From: CAIQJJ01 sp964606085
GTDB taxonomy: Bacteria; Chloroflexota; Anaerolineae; Anaerolineales; UBA4823
Reading direction: 5' to 3'
Length of the DNA: 52,827 nt
Assembly (NCBI GenBank): GCA_964606085.1
Contig: CAZSFD010000030.1
Location: forward strand, 1 to 52,827
Shown: one piece after another, positions 7,637 to 15,688 of the stretch
Position numbering within the stretch: position 1 is the stretch's first letter
Layout: every line of letters starts with the position of its first letter
Translations under genes and position numbers: made by a program
The notes under the pieces: generated by a model
The model's database searches: none
The model's input: the letters and a program-made list of their open reading frames with translations, nothing else
What the model was told of the DNA's origin: nothing

Positions 7637-9163
7637 TCAGGCCAAAAAGGTGGATTTTTGGGACTTCTGATAAGCGCGCGGCGAGCACCCCACTTCTTGT
7701 TGGAATACGCGCGCGAAATAGTGGCTGTCGGCAAACCCCACTTCAAGGGCCACATCGGTAATGCTCATTTCACCGCGCGCCAGCAGTTTTTTGGTCTGTT
7801 GCATGCGGTAACGGTTCAGGTAGGCGTGCCAGCTTAGCCCCATCTCCTGTTGGAAACAGCGCGTCAGGTGGCGTTCGCTCAAGCCCACATATTGAGCCAC
7901 GGCGGAACGGTCTAGTGCATCGCTATAGTGTTGGTGGATATACACCAAGGCTTTTCGTATGGCACGCTGTATTTCGCTGCCCAGGTGTCTGCTGTTGTCC
8001 AGGGCCGCTTCCAGGCGTTCGAGCGTTTCACTCTCGCGATACACCCCCTTGGAGAGAATGTTGACCACACCGCGATTCAGCCGCTTCAGGTCTTCCTCGG
8101 TCAGCGCCTGGCCAGTCAGCACCACCACCGGGATTTCGCGAAGCGCCGGGTCGTCGCGCATGGCCTCTATCACGCCGAAACCGCCCAGTTCAGGCATCAT
8201 CAAATCGAGCAGCACCAACGATGGCGTCACCCGCTGCATCACCGACAGGGCTTCGCGTCCATTGCGGGCCGCAAATACCTCGCAGCCTGGCAACTGTTTT
8301 TTGACCAGCCGGGTGTGCATTTCGAGAATGCCGGGTTCATCATCCACCACCAGCACGCGCGGAATGGGTTGGTTCTCCAGCGGGCGCAGGCTCTCGGCCA
8401 GGGCGTGCTGGTTGACCGGCTTGGTGAGATATTCCCACACAGCGATGCTGCCACTTTGGCCCAGGCGGAAAAACAGCACCGGGATGGATGCTTTGGCATG
8501 GCGGCTTTGCAGTGCCTGGATCACGTTCCAGCCGCTGCGCGCCGCCGCTTGCTCATCCATGAGAATGGCCGCGGGGGGCGGCGAGATAACTCCCATATCT
8601 TCCCAATCGGCCAGTTCCACGGTGTAGCCGCGCAGTTCCAGGTATTGGCGCACGTTTTCGGCCTGGGGCAGGTTCTCGGCCACCAGGCGCACCCATTGGC
8701 CGGGAGCAGCGGCGGGTATCTGGCGTTGCGGCTGCAGGGCGGGCAGTGTGAAGGTGAAGGCAGCTCCCTGGTTCTCCAGGCCCGATGATTCGACCCGGAT
8801 TTCGCCGCCATGCAATTCAACCAGGCGGCGGCAGATCGCCAGTCCCAGGCCCAGGCCGCCAAACCCGCGTTCGGCGGTGCGTTCCGCTTGGCGAAATTCA
8901 TCGAAGATGATGTGCTGCTCTTCCGGCGGCACGCCCAACCCGGTGTCGCGGATGCTGACGGTGACCGTTCTGCCTTCGAGAGAGACGACCAGCGCCACTT
9001 CACCCTGCGTGGTGAATTTGAAAGCATTGCTGAGCAGGTTGAGCGCCACCTGGCGCAGGCGCGTGCGGTCGCCCCAGATGCGCGGCAGGCCGGCAGGGAT
9101 TTCGGCGCGCCAGGATAGGCCCTTATCTTGCGCCCACTGCTCGCCTGTGCTGCCCCGGGCCAC
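7637..9163 (-). CDS. Hybrid histidine kinase/response regulator/AraC regulator, 5'-truncated fragment
   Basis: About 508 codons. The domains are, in order: HATPase (residues about 15-140; N box NLLSNAFKFT, G1 DTGLGV, G2 GGLGLGLAICRRLVELHGG), a degenerate receiver (about 158-265), a complete receiver (about 268-385; VLVVDDEPG, LLDLMMPE, LSKG) and an AraC-type double HTH (about 400-500; SAVAQYVGLSERHLTRCFQ, ITDVALEVGFADSHYFARVFQ). No HisKA phospho-histidine domain precedes the ATPase. The frame opens directly after a TAG, and its first residues overlap the end of the LacI-like sensor fragment at 9123-9578. The two are best read as one gene that lost its middle in an out-of-frame deletion. The layout is analogous to hybrid two-component systems of Bacteroidetes, which control polysaccharide loci. 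Confidence 0.75.
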   Translation of the reverse strand: MARGSTGEQWAQDKGLSWRAEIPAGLPRIWGDRTRLRQVALNLLSNAFKFTTQGEVALVVSLEGRTVTVSIRDTGLGVPPEEQHIIFDEFRQAERTAERGFGGLGLGLAICRRLVELHGGEIRVESSGLENQGAAFTFTLPALQPQRQIPAAAPGQWVRLVAENLPQAENVRQYLELRGYTVELADWEDMGVISPPPAAILMDEQAAARSGWNVIQALQSRHAKASIPVLFFRLGQSGSIAVWEYLTKPVNQHALAESLRPLENQPIPRVLVVDDEPGILEMHTRLVKKQLPGCEVFAARNGREALSVMQRVTPSLVLLDLMMPELGGFGVIEAMRDDPALREIPVVVLTGQALTEEDLKRLNRGVVNILSKGVYRESETLERLEAALDNSRHLGSEIQRAIRKALVYIHQHYSDALDRSAVAQYVGLSERHLTRCFQQEMGLSWHAYLNRYRMQQTKKLLARGEMSITDVALEVGFADSHYFARVFQQEVGCSPRAYQKSQKSTFLA

Positions 9164-9578
9164 CTAAAAAGGCAATGCGCCGCAAACCATGAATTTCGAT
9201 GAGATGGCTGACAGCCTCGCGCATCCCCTGGCGGCCATCAATCGTCACGCTGGAGAAGCCCTCCAGGGGTGTTTCCGCACACACCAGCGGCAGTTTGTAG
9301 CGCTGGCAAAAAGCCAACATCTCGGCCCGTCCCACATACCATTCCAGCGCGCTCGGCCACACCACCAGGCCATCCACGTCGCGGGCGCTGATGCGGTCGA
9401 AGATGGTGTTAGCAAAGCCAGAATTTTGGATGGTGGAACGCAGCGTGACCCCGGTAAAACACAGCAGGTTGACCCCCAACCGGCGCGCGGCATCGGCCAC
9501 ACCCAGCCAGTGGGATGGGAAGATATGGATCAGGTCCATGGTCGTCAGTAGGCCAATGGTGGGGCGTTTACGAGACAT
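9123..9578 (-). CDS. LacI-type sugar-sensor domain fragment (N-terminus of the broken hybrid kinase)
   Basis: 151 codons from ATG 9578. The sequence is the first lobe of a periplasmic-binding-protein-like (Peripla_BP_3) domain: PTIGLLTTMDLIHIFPSHW, ADAARRLGVNLLCF, DVDGLVVWPSALEWYV, LPLVCAETPLEGFSSVTIDG, LRRIAFLGGP. It then ends in HRRAVGAR-stop. There is no DNA-binding HTH in front and no signal peptide, so it was a cytoplasmic sensor. It runs into the kinase fragment (7637-9163) with a shared 41-nt overlap in different frames. What is missing between them would be the second lobe and the HisKA region. Probably non-functional. Confidence 0.65.
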   Translation of the reverse strand: MSRKRPTIGLLTTMDLIHIFPSHWLGVADAARRLGVNLLCFTGVTLRSTIQNSGFANTIFDRISARDVDGLVVWPSALEWYVGRAEMLAFCQRYKLPLVCAETPLEGFSSVTIDGRQGMREAVSHLIEIHGLRRIAFLGGPGQHRRAVGAR

Positions 9579-9582
9579 GACG

Positions 9583-9729
9583 TCAAGCGATACAACTTCC
9601 CGGCGTTCGGTGCGACCATATATCGCGAACCGTCACCGGCTCGCTCAGCCCGATGCCGGCCAGCCAAACGGAGATGGGCTGAAAATCAATGCCCAGGTTG
9701 GGAGCGATGGGGCCTGTCGCGCTATTTGA
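9583..9729 (-). pseudogene. Possible glycosidase C-terminal remnant (GH27-like)
   Basis: Upstream of the sensor fragment the minus strand reads IAPNLGIDFQPISVWLAGIG, then LSEPVTVRDIWSHRTPG and soon a stop. The V-R-D-(I/L)-W-(S/A)-H pattern after a beta-strand pair is typical of the C-terminal domain of GH27 alpha-galactosidases. No start, catalytic part or usual C-terminal end is present. If real it is a third decayed gene in this stretch. The match is short and made by eye. Confidence 0.3.
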
Positions 9730-9730
9730 T

Positions 9731-9745
9731 TTTACTTGAAGTAAA
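9731..9745. promoter_or_regulatory. Palindromic operator candidate
   Basis: TTTACTT-G-AAGTAAA is a perfect 7-bp inverted repeat, 28 nt upstream of the likely -35 box (9773) of the FGGY kinase operon. Size and position fit a binding site for a dimeric HTH regulator. The regulator is unknown. Confidence 0.45.
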
Positions 9746-9772
9746 CTGAAACCGGATGAAAGATGCCTTTGA

Positions 9773-9803
9773 TTGACACCCTGCTCTGCCCATGTGGTAA
9801 AGT
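9773..9803 (+). promoter_or_regulatory. Candidate promoter of the FGGY kinase operon
   Basis: TTGACA (9773-9778) is a perfect -35. TAAAGT (9798-9803) is an acceptable -10, but the 19-nt spacing is long. It precedes the kinase start by 57 nt and a palindrome lies just upstream. Confidence 0.35.
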
Positions 9804-9860
9804 AAGGCTATCCTGATAGTGCCTTTGGCGATGCCCCATGACAACCCATTGGAGTTCCCC

Positions 9861-11387
9861 ATGACCCTTTCCATCATCCTCGCCCACGACCTCGGCACCA
9901 CCGGCGACAAAGCCACCCTCTTCGATGTGGAGGGTCACGCCCTCGCCAGCGCCTTCTACGCCTACGAAACCCAATACCCGCGTCCCAACTGGGCCGAACA
10001 AAACCCTGAAGATTGGTGGCAGGCGGTCTGCATTGCCAGCCAGCAGGTGATCGCCCAGGCGCGCGTTGCCGCCGGCGATGTAGCCGTTGTCGCCTTCAGC
10101 GGGCAGATGATGGCCGCCGTGGCGGTGGATGACCAGGCCAACCCGCTGCGCAGCGCCATCATCTGGGCGGATACGCGTGCCGTGGTTCAGGCGCAGCGTT
10201 GGCTGGATACGCTGGGCATGGAAGCCACCTATCGCATCACCGGCCATCGCGCCAGTTCATCTTATTCGGGCGAAAAGATGCTGTGGGTGCGCGATAACCA
10301 GCCGGAAATCTTCCGCCAGACGCATAAATTCCTGCAAGCCAAAGATTTCGTCGTCGCCCGTCTCACCGGCGTTTTTGCTACCGACCGCACCGACGCCTCT
10401 GGCACGAACCTCTACGACATCCACACCCACGATTGGTCGCCCGAATTACTTGACGCCGTGGGGCTGGATGCTTCTCTGCTGCCCGAAGTCCATCTTTCGC
10501 AAGAAGTGGTCGGTCAGGTCACGCCGCAGGCGGCGGCAGCCACCGGCCTGGCGGCAGGTACGCCGGTGGTGATCGGCGGCGGGGATGGCATGTGCGCGGC
10601 GGTGGGGGCGGGTGTGGTGCGTGCTGGCATGGCGTTCAATTACATCGGTTCGTCGTCGTGGATCGGCGCGGCATCGCTTGAACCATTGATCGATCCCACG
10701 ATGCGCGTCTACACCTTTGAACATTGCGTTCCGGGCGTTTATTCGCCCAATGGGGCCATGCAGTCTGCCGGGGGCGCTTATCAATGGGCGCGCGACAACC
10801 TCGGCCTGCCAGAAAAGGATGCCGCCGCTCGTTTGGGTATCAGCCCCTACGAATTGCTCAACTTGCAGGTGGAAAAATCGCCGCCGGGGGCGAACAACCT
10901 GCTTTTCCTGCCTTATTTGCTCGGCGAACGCAGCCCACGCTGGAATCCCGACGCCCGCGCCGCCTTTTTTGGCCTTTCCATGCGCCACACGCGCGCCGAT
11001 ATGCTGCGGGCCGTGCTGGAGGGCGTGGCCTTCAATCTGCGCGTCATTTTGGATGCTTTTCACCAGCAGGGTTTAACGGTAGATGCCATGCGTTTGATCG
11101 GCGGTGGGGCGCAGGGGCGCATTTGGCGGCAGATTTTGGCCGATATTTTTGAACTGCCCGTGCAGCGTCCGGTGCTGCTGGCTGAGGCCACCTCATTTGG
11201 CGCGGCGGTGGCCGGCGGCGTGGGGGTGGGCCTCTACCCTGGTTTCGCGGCAGCCGAGCAGTTGACCCCCATTCACGATGTCACGCAGCCGGACCCGCAA
11301 AACCGGGTGGTTTATCAGCGGTTGTATGATCTGTTCAATCAGGCGTATCAGGCTTTTGAGCCGCTGTATGCCCTGCTGGCCGATTAG
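9861..11387 (+). CDS. FGGY-family carbohydrate kinase (xylulokinase-like)
   Basis: 508 residues from ATG 9861, with GGAG six bases upstream. The frame extends 14 codons further, but the family N-terminus begins here: LAHDLGTTGDKATLFD (residues 6-21) is the first phosphate loop. NWAEQNPEDWW and the substrate-facing WADTRA follow. The C-terminal FGGY_C half contains GGGDGMCAAVGAG, NYIGSSSWIG and GGGAQGRIWRQILADIF. Length fits xylulokinase/gluconokinase relatives. It phosphorylates a sugar or polyol with ATP in the cytoplasm; the exact substrate cannot be read. It is first in a run with an FAD-dependent oxidoreductase (18 nt gap), which suggests an oxidise-and-phosphorylate route for an unusual sugar (inference). 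Confidence 0.88.
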   Translation: MTLSIILAHDLGTTGDKATLFDVEGHALASAFYAYETQYPRPNWAEQNPEDWWQAVCIASQQVIAQARVAAGDVAVVAFSGQMMAAVAVDDQANPLRSAIIWADTRAVVQAQRWLDTLGMEATYRITGHRASSSYSGEKMLWVRDNQPEIFRQTHKFLQAKDFVVARLTGVFATDRTDASGTNLYDIHTHDWSPELLDAVGLDASLLPEVHLSQEVVGQVTPQAAAATGLAAGTPVVIGGGDGMCAAVGAGVVRAGMAFNYIGSSSWIGAASLEPLIDPTMRVYTFEHCVPGVYSPNGAMQSAGGAYQWARDNLGLPEKDAAARLGISPYELLNLQVEKSPPGANNLLFLPYLLGERSPRWNPDARAAFFGLSMRHTRADMLRAVLEGVAFNLRVILDAFHQQGLTVDAMRLIGGGAQGRIWRQILADIFELPVQRPVLLAEATSFGAAVAGGVGVGLYPGFAAAEQLTPIHDVTQPDPQNRVVYQRLYDLFNQAYQAFEPLYALLAD

Positions 11388-11405
11388 GCCCAATGGAGGA
11401 ATCTC

Positions 11406-12983
11406 ATGCAAAATGATCTACCCATCCTTGAATGCGATATTGCTATCCTGGGCGGCAGCCTGGGTGGTGTGGCGGCAGCGCTGGCCGCGGCAGAAGCCGG
11501 CGTCAGCGTCATTCTCACCGAAAGCACGCCCTGGATCGGCGGCCAGGTGACCAGCCAGGCCGTGGCCCCCCTCGATGAACACGCCCTGATCGAAACCGTC
11601 AGCCCAACGCGCGGCTACACGGCCTTTCGCCAGGCCGTGCGGCGGGCCTATCAGGAGCGTTATCAGGCCCCGGCGGTCATGGCCGATGGCAAGCCGCTCA
11701 ACCCCGGCAATGGCTGGGTCAGCCGCCTGTGCTTCGAGCCGCGTGTGGGCCTCCAAGTGTTGCAGGCCATGTTGGCTGCCCACGTTGAAAGCGGGCGGGT
11801 GCGCATTTTCACGCAGACCAGGCTCTTGGCCTGCCAGGGCGACCCCACGCATGTTGAGACGGTGCAGGTGGCCCGACTTGGCAAAGCGTTTTCGATCCGG
11901 GCGGGTTACTTCCTCGACGCAACCGATTGCGGCGATCTTCTGCCATTGGCGGGCGTACCCTACGTCACCGGCGCAGAAGCCCAGGAAGATACCGGCGAGG
12001 CTGACGCCAGCCGCGATGGCCCGCACCCCGAACGTATCCAAAGCCTGACCTTTTGTTTCGTGGTCGAGTTTTGCCCTGGGGAAAGTCACATTATCCGCAA
12101 GCCGCGCGGTTACGAGCGTTTTCGCCGGCGCCAGCCGTACAGCCTGACCCTGTACAACCGCGAGGGCAAAGCCATCCCCTATCGCTTTTTCGACGGTTCT
12201 GCTGAAGTGCCGCTGCCTTTTTGGACGTACCGGCGCGTGTTCGATGCCAACCTGCTGACGCCTGGCGGCGAGCGCAACGACCTGGCGCTGATCAACTGGC
12301 ACGGCAACGACTATCACTGGGCCAGCCCGATTGATCAACCCCCGGCGCGGGCCGCCGCCATTCTCGATGAAGCGCGGCGGCTTTCGCTGGGCTTCTTGTA
12401 TTGGCTGCAAACCGAAGTGCCGCGCGATGATGGTTCGGGATACGGCTACCCCGAATTGCGCCTGGCGAAGGAAGCGCTGGGTACGCGCTCCGGTCTGGCC
12501 ATGGCGCCTTATGTGCGCGAAGCGCGGCGCATTCGCGGCCTGTATCGCATCACCGCCCAAGACATTCTCGTGGAAACGAACCCCGGCCGCGACCAGGCGT
12601 CCTTTCCCGATTCGGTGGGCATCGGCTGGTATGCAATGGACTTGCACCCGGCGGTGGGCGATAGCAGGAGTATGTACGCCCCCACGCTGCCCTTCCAAAT
12701 CCCGCTTGGCGCGTTGATCCCGCTGGAATGCGATAACCTGATCGCCGCCTGCAAGAATATCAACACCACGCACCTGAGCAATGGCGCTTACCGTTTGCAG
12801 CCGGTGGAATGGTCTATCGGCGAGGCGGCAGGGGCGCTGGCGGCCTATTGCCTGGCCAGGGGCGTCCACCCCTCCTCGGTGCGCGCCGACGCAGCGATGC
12901 TGGCGGCTTTCCAGTCGGTTTTGCAGGCCCGCGGCGTGGCGATTTCCTGGCCGCAGGCCGCGCTGGATAGCTTGAAAGATTAA
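11406..12983 (+). CDS. FAD-dependent oxidoreductase (FAD_oxidored family)
   Basis: 525 residues with TGGAGGAATCTC just before ATG 11406. The N-terminal dinucleotide-binding motif ILGGSLGGVAAALAAAEAG (GxGxxG-type, about residues 15-33) is followed by ESTPWIGGQVTSQA. DATDCGDLLPLAG lies mid-protein and IGEAAGALAAYCLARG near the end closes the FAD site. This matches the PF12831 type of FAD-dependent oxidoreductase, common in glycan-degradation clusters and often misnamed xanthan lyase. There is no signal peptide, so it is cytoplasmic. It sits between the FGGY kinase and a membrane glycosyltransferase with gaps of 18 and 10 nt, so all three are one operon. The substrate is unknown; a sugar or sugar acid is plausible. 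Confidence 0.85.
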   Translation: MQNDLPILECDIAILGGSLGGVAAALAAAEAGVSVILTESTPWIGGQVTSQAVAPLDEHALIETVSPTRGYTAFRQAVRRAYQERYQAPAVMADGKPLNPGNGWVSRLCFEPRVGLQVLQAMLAAHVESGRVRIFTQTRLLACQGDPTHVETVQVARLGKAFSIRAGYFLDATDCGDLLPLAGVPYVTGAEAQEDTGEADASRDGPHPERIQSLTFCFVVEFCPGESHIIRKPRGYERFRRRQPYSLTLYNREGKAIPYRFFDGSAEVPLPFWTYRRVFDANLLTPGGERNDLALINWHGNDYHWASPIDQPPARAAAILDEARRLSLGFLYWLQTEVPRDDGSGYGYPELRLAKEALGTRSGLAMAPYVREARRIRGLYRITAQDILVETNPGRDQASFPDSVGIGWYAMDLHPAVGDSRSMYAPTLPFQIPLGALIPLECDNLIAACKNINTTHLSNGAYRLQPVEWSIGEAAGALAAYCLARGVHPSSVRADAAMLAAFQSVLQARGVAISWPQAALDSLKD

Positions 12984-12993
12984 GGAGTTTGCG

Positions 12994-14505
12994 ATGAATT
13001 GGCTCAAAGCCTGGCTGCCCAAAATTTTGACCACCTTGGCTGCCGTGGTGCTGGCGTTGGCGTTGGCGCGCTCGGTGTGGCTGTTTTTCGATTACATGCG
13101 CATTTTGATCGCATTCCCGTATAACGTGGACTACGGCGAAGGGCCGATCTTGGATCAAGTGATGCGCCTGGCGCATTTCGAAAGCATTTATCCCAGCGAC
13201 ATCAGCCAGTTGCCCTATACCATTGGCAATTATCCGCCGCTGTATCACCTGGTGCAGTTGCCCTTCGCCTGGATTTTCGGCCCGGCTTTCTGGTACGGGC
13301 GGGTGATCAATTTGATCAGCTTGCTGGCGGCGGCGCTGTTCATCGGCCTGATCATTCCTTATCTCACGCAAGATTGGCTGGCCGCGGCAGTGGGCGGGGC
13401 GTTCCTGCTGACCCTTCCGTATATCCTGCATTGGGCCGGTTTCGTGCGGGTAGACTCGCTGGCCCTGGGGGTCAGTTGGGGGGCATTGTTTGTCGTTGTG
13501 CGCTGGCCTGAACCGCGCAAGGCGATCCTGCTTACGGCAGCGCTGTTAACCGGGGCGATATTCACCCGGCAGTCCTACGGGCTGGCGGCGCCATTTGCGG
13601 CGTTTGTGTGGCTGTTGAGCCGCCAACCACGCTGGCGCGCCTTCGAACTGGCCGCCTGGACGGGGGGCTTTTCGGCCAGCTTGTTTTTGCTGTTGAACGG
13701 GTTGACCGGGGGCGGTTTCTTTTTCAACATCGTCACGGCCAACGTCAACCCGTTTATTTGGGATAACCTGTGGAACTATTGGAACGCGATGCGTGAGCAT
13801 CTGCCCTATCTGCTGATTACGAGCGCAATCTATGTGTTGGCGGCGGTGTGGCTGCGCCAGAAGGCGTGGTGGCTGGCGGCGCCCTATTTCTTGGCGGCCT
13901 CGGCTTCGGCGCTGACGATTGGCAAGGACGGTTCAAACGTCAATTACCTGTTCGAGTTTTCGGCGGCGCTGGCGCTGCTGGCGGGGTTGATGGTGGCGTG
14001 GCCCGGCCCCGCCTGGCAGGGGCGTGCCTGGGTGGGCAAAAGGTGGTGGCTGAAAGCGCTTCTGGTGGTGTTGTTGGCGGTGCAAATTGATGGCCTGTAT
14101 GCCTGGAATCTCAAGGATTATTACGCCTGGCCCACGCATCGCGCCCGCCACGAGCGGCAGGAGATCGCCGAGATGATCGCGTTGGTGGAGAATGCCAGCG
14201 GCCCGGTGCTGGCCGATGAGTTTATGGGGTTGGTTGTGCTGGCGGGGAAACGCCTGGCCTTTCAACCGTTTGAGTACAAACAATTGGTAGCGGGGCAGGT
14301 GTGGGATGAACAGCCGTTTCTCGAGGCTATCTACGACCAAAAATTTGCCTTGATGTTGCTGTTCGACCCTGAAGGTTGGGATTCGCGGGGCGCACGCTGG
14401 ACGCCGGCCCAACTGAGCGCTATCGAGAGCCATTACGTGTTGAAGATGCGCCTGGCGCAAACGCGCATTTATGCGCCTTTGGATAAGGGGATTTTTGACG
14501 AGTAG
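12994..14505 (+). CDS. GT-C type membrane protein, glycosyltransferase 39-like
   Basis: 503 residues, ATG 12994 preceded by AAGGAG. It is polytopic with about ten hydrophobic segments: residues 8-30, then loop NVDYGEGPILDQVMR with the acidic residues and YPPLYHLVQLP, both typical of PMT/ArnT-like dolichol-phosphate-mannose mannosyltransferases. A short soluble C-terminal part (from about 395) follows. It is the last gene of the kinase-oxidoreductase run (10 nt after the oxidoreductase). Its role with them is not obvious, and read-through from the sugar operon may be incidental. No terminator is visible before the LacI promoter at 14533. Confidence 0.78.
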   Translation: MNWLKAWLPKILTTLAAVVLALALARSVWLFFDYMRILIAFPYNVDYGEGPILDQVMRLAHFESIYPSDISQLPYTIGNYPPLYHLVQLPFAWIFGPAFWYGRVINLISLLAAALFIGLIIPYLTQDWLAAAVGGAFLLTLPYILHWAGFVRVDSLALGVSWGALFVVVRWPEPRKAILLTAALLTGAIFTRQSYGLAAPFAAFVWLLSRQPRWRAFELAAWTGGFSASLFLLLNGLTGGGFFFNIVTANVNPFIWDNLWNYWNAMREHLPYLLITSAIYVLAAVWLRQKAWWLAAPYFLAASASALTIGKDGSNVNYLFEFSAALALLAGLMVAWPGPAWQGRAWVGKRWWLKALLVVLLAVQIDGLYAWNLKDYYAWPTHRARHERQEIAEMIALVENASGPVLADEFMGLVVLAGKRLAFQPFEYKQLVAGQVWDEQPFLEAIYDQKFALMLLFDPEGWDSRGARWTPAQLSAIESHYVLKMRLAQTRIYAPLDKGIFDE

Positions 14506-14522
14506 GAGGATGAAGCAGACGC

Positions 14523-14537
14523 GTCAAAGCGCTTGAC
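14523..14537. promoter_or_regulatory. Inverted repeat over the -35 box of the LacI gene
   Basis: GTCAA-AGCGC-TTGAC has perfect 5-bp arms with AAGCGCTT nested inside. It overlaps the -35 hexamer (14533-14538). A bound dimer would block the promoter. Whether the same LacI protein binds here and at 14569-14592 is unknown. Confidence 0.4.
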
Positions 14538-14561
14538 AACGGTTTTGGAATTTGCTATGAT
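14533..14561 (+). promoter_or_regulatory. Consensus sigma-70 promoter of the first LacI gene
   Basis: A perfect TTGACA (14533-14538) lies 17 nt before TATGAT (14556-14561, five of six). Transcription should start near 14568, at the left edge of a tandem palindrome. This also shows that the TTG at 14533 cannot be the translation start of the LacI gene. Confidence 0.8.
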
Positions 14562-14568
14562 TTTATAC

Positions 14569-14592
14569 ACGAACGTTCGCACGAACGTTCGC
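14569..14592. promoter_or_regulatory. Tandem palindromic operator
   Basis: ACGAACGTTCGC is repeated twice head to tail, giving two perfect CGAACGTTCG palindromes (14570-14579 and 14582-14591) with centres 12 bp apart. They sit at the predicted +1 of the LacI promoter. LacI-family dimers recognise such CG-centred palindromes, so autorepression is the natural reading (inference). Confidence 0.7.
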
Positions 14593-14619
14593 TTGAATTA
14601 TCAGGAGAAAAATTCCACC

Positions 14620-15663
14620 GTGCCTCCTCGTATCACCCTGAAGGAAGTTGCTCAAAGAGCAGGTGTCAGTTACCAGACGGTTTCTAAGGTGCTGAACAGG
14701 CAGGTGCGTGTCACGCAAGAAACGGAATTGCGCATTATGGCGGCCGTGCGTGAGTTGGGCTATCGGCCCAACCTGATTGCCCGCAATATGCGCATTCAAC
14801 GCAGCCACTTGATCGGTTACTCGTGGGCGCCAGCGCCGCCTGACAATACCAACTTCGTGTTGGATCAGTTTTTGCAGAGCATGGCGCAGTCGGCTGAATC
14901 GGCTGGTTATCATTTGTTGTGCTTTCCGCATCATTCGGGGCAAGATGCGCTGAAAGGCTACCGAGAACTGTTGGATGCCAGCCTGGCGGATGCCTTTGTT
15001 ATCTCTGGTGTGGAATATAACGATCCACGTATCCACTTCTTGCATGAGCGGCAAGTGCCTTTCGTCGCTTTTGGGCGTTCTAATGCCGAGTATTCCTTTC
15101 CTTTCGTTGATGTGGATGGCGCGCTTGGAATGCGCCTGGTGACAGAGCATTTGATCAGCCAGGGTCACCAGAGGATCGGTGTGTTGGCCTGGCAACCCGA
15201 ATCCCGTGTTGGACAGGATCGAATGCAGGGCTACCGCGATGGACTGCTGGCAGCCGGTATTGAACCTGATGCGGATTGGGTGCAGTACTGCCAGGGAACA
15301 ACCGCAGGAGGTCGTTTGGCCGCTCACACCCTGCTTGCTCTTCCCGAAGCACAGCGCCCGACAGCCCTGGCCGCTTTTTCGGATGTGATGGCGATCGGGG
15401 CCGTTGAAGCGGTACGCCAGCGTGGTTTCGAATTAGGTTCGCAGATTGCCGTGACCGGTTTCGATGATACTCCCCTGGCGCAGTATTTTTCTCCGGCATT
15501 GACTTCGGTGCGCCAGCCGATTTGGGAAGTGGGCCAGCGTGTGATGAACTTGCTCCTGGGTCTTTTGGGCGAGAATGTAGTTGACCAAGATCAGGTGCTC
15601 CTGGTTCCACAACTCGTCATTCGTCAGTCCAGTTTACGAGTCGAGATTGTCAGACAACCTTGA
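14620..15663 (+). CDS. LacI-family transcriptional regulator
   Basis: 347 residues from GTG 14620, with AGGAG 12 nt upstream. A longer frame begins at 14533 but that lies inside the promoter. The N-terminal HTH reads ITLKEVAQRAGVSYQTVSKVLN (residues about 5-26). The hinge ELGYRPNLIARNMR follows, then a sugar-binding Peripla_BP-like core (IGYSW..., DAFVISGVEYND, FVDVDGALGMRLVTEHLISQGH, TALAAFSDVMAIGAVEAVRQRG, VTGFDDTPLAQYFSPALTSVRQP). It represses promoters until an effector sugar binds. It stands between the kinase operon and an ABC importer and carries operator palindromes at its own start site, so it probably controls itself and the importer. Confidence 0.92.
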   Translation: MPPRITLKEVAQRAGVSYQTVSKVLNRQVRVTQETELRIMAAVRELGYRPNLIARNMRIQRSHLIGYSWAPAPPDNTNFVLDQFLQSMAQSAESAGYHLLCFPHHSGQDALKGYRELLDASLADAFVISGVEYNDPRIHFLHERQVPFVAFGRSNAEYSFPFVDVDGALGMRLVTEHLISQGHQRIGVLAWQPESRVGQDRMQGYRDGLLAAGIEPDADWVQYCQGTTAGGRLAAHTLLALPEAQRPTALAAFSDVMAIGAVEAVRQRGFELGSQIAVTGFDDTPLAQYFSPALTSVRQPIWEVGQRVMNLLLGLLGENVVDQDQVLLVPQLVIRQSSLRVEIVRQP

Positions 15664-15688
15664 CAAGGATTTTGAACTTGGTTAACAT
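15660..15688 (+). promoter_or_regulatory. Candidate promoter of the first ABC importer
   Basis: TTGACA (15660-15665) overlaps the LacI stop codon and is followed after 17 nt by TAACAT (15683-15688, four of six). It would give a leader of about 340 nt before the solute-binding protein. Confidence 0.6.

Noticed and set aside
11418..13034. Open frame of about 538 codons opposite the FAD-dependent oxidoreductase
   Set aside because: The forward gene has clear FAD motifs and a ribosome site; the reverse reading is Arg/His/Gln-rich with no domain.
14533..14619. Extended N-terminus for the first LacI regulator
   Set aside because: This stretch contains the promoter and operator palindromes; the HTH domain begins right after GTG 14620.
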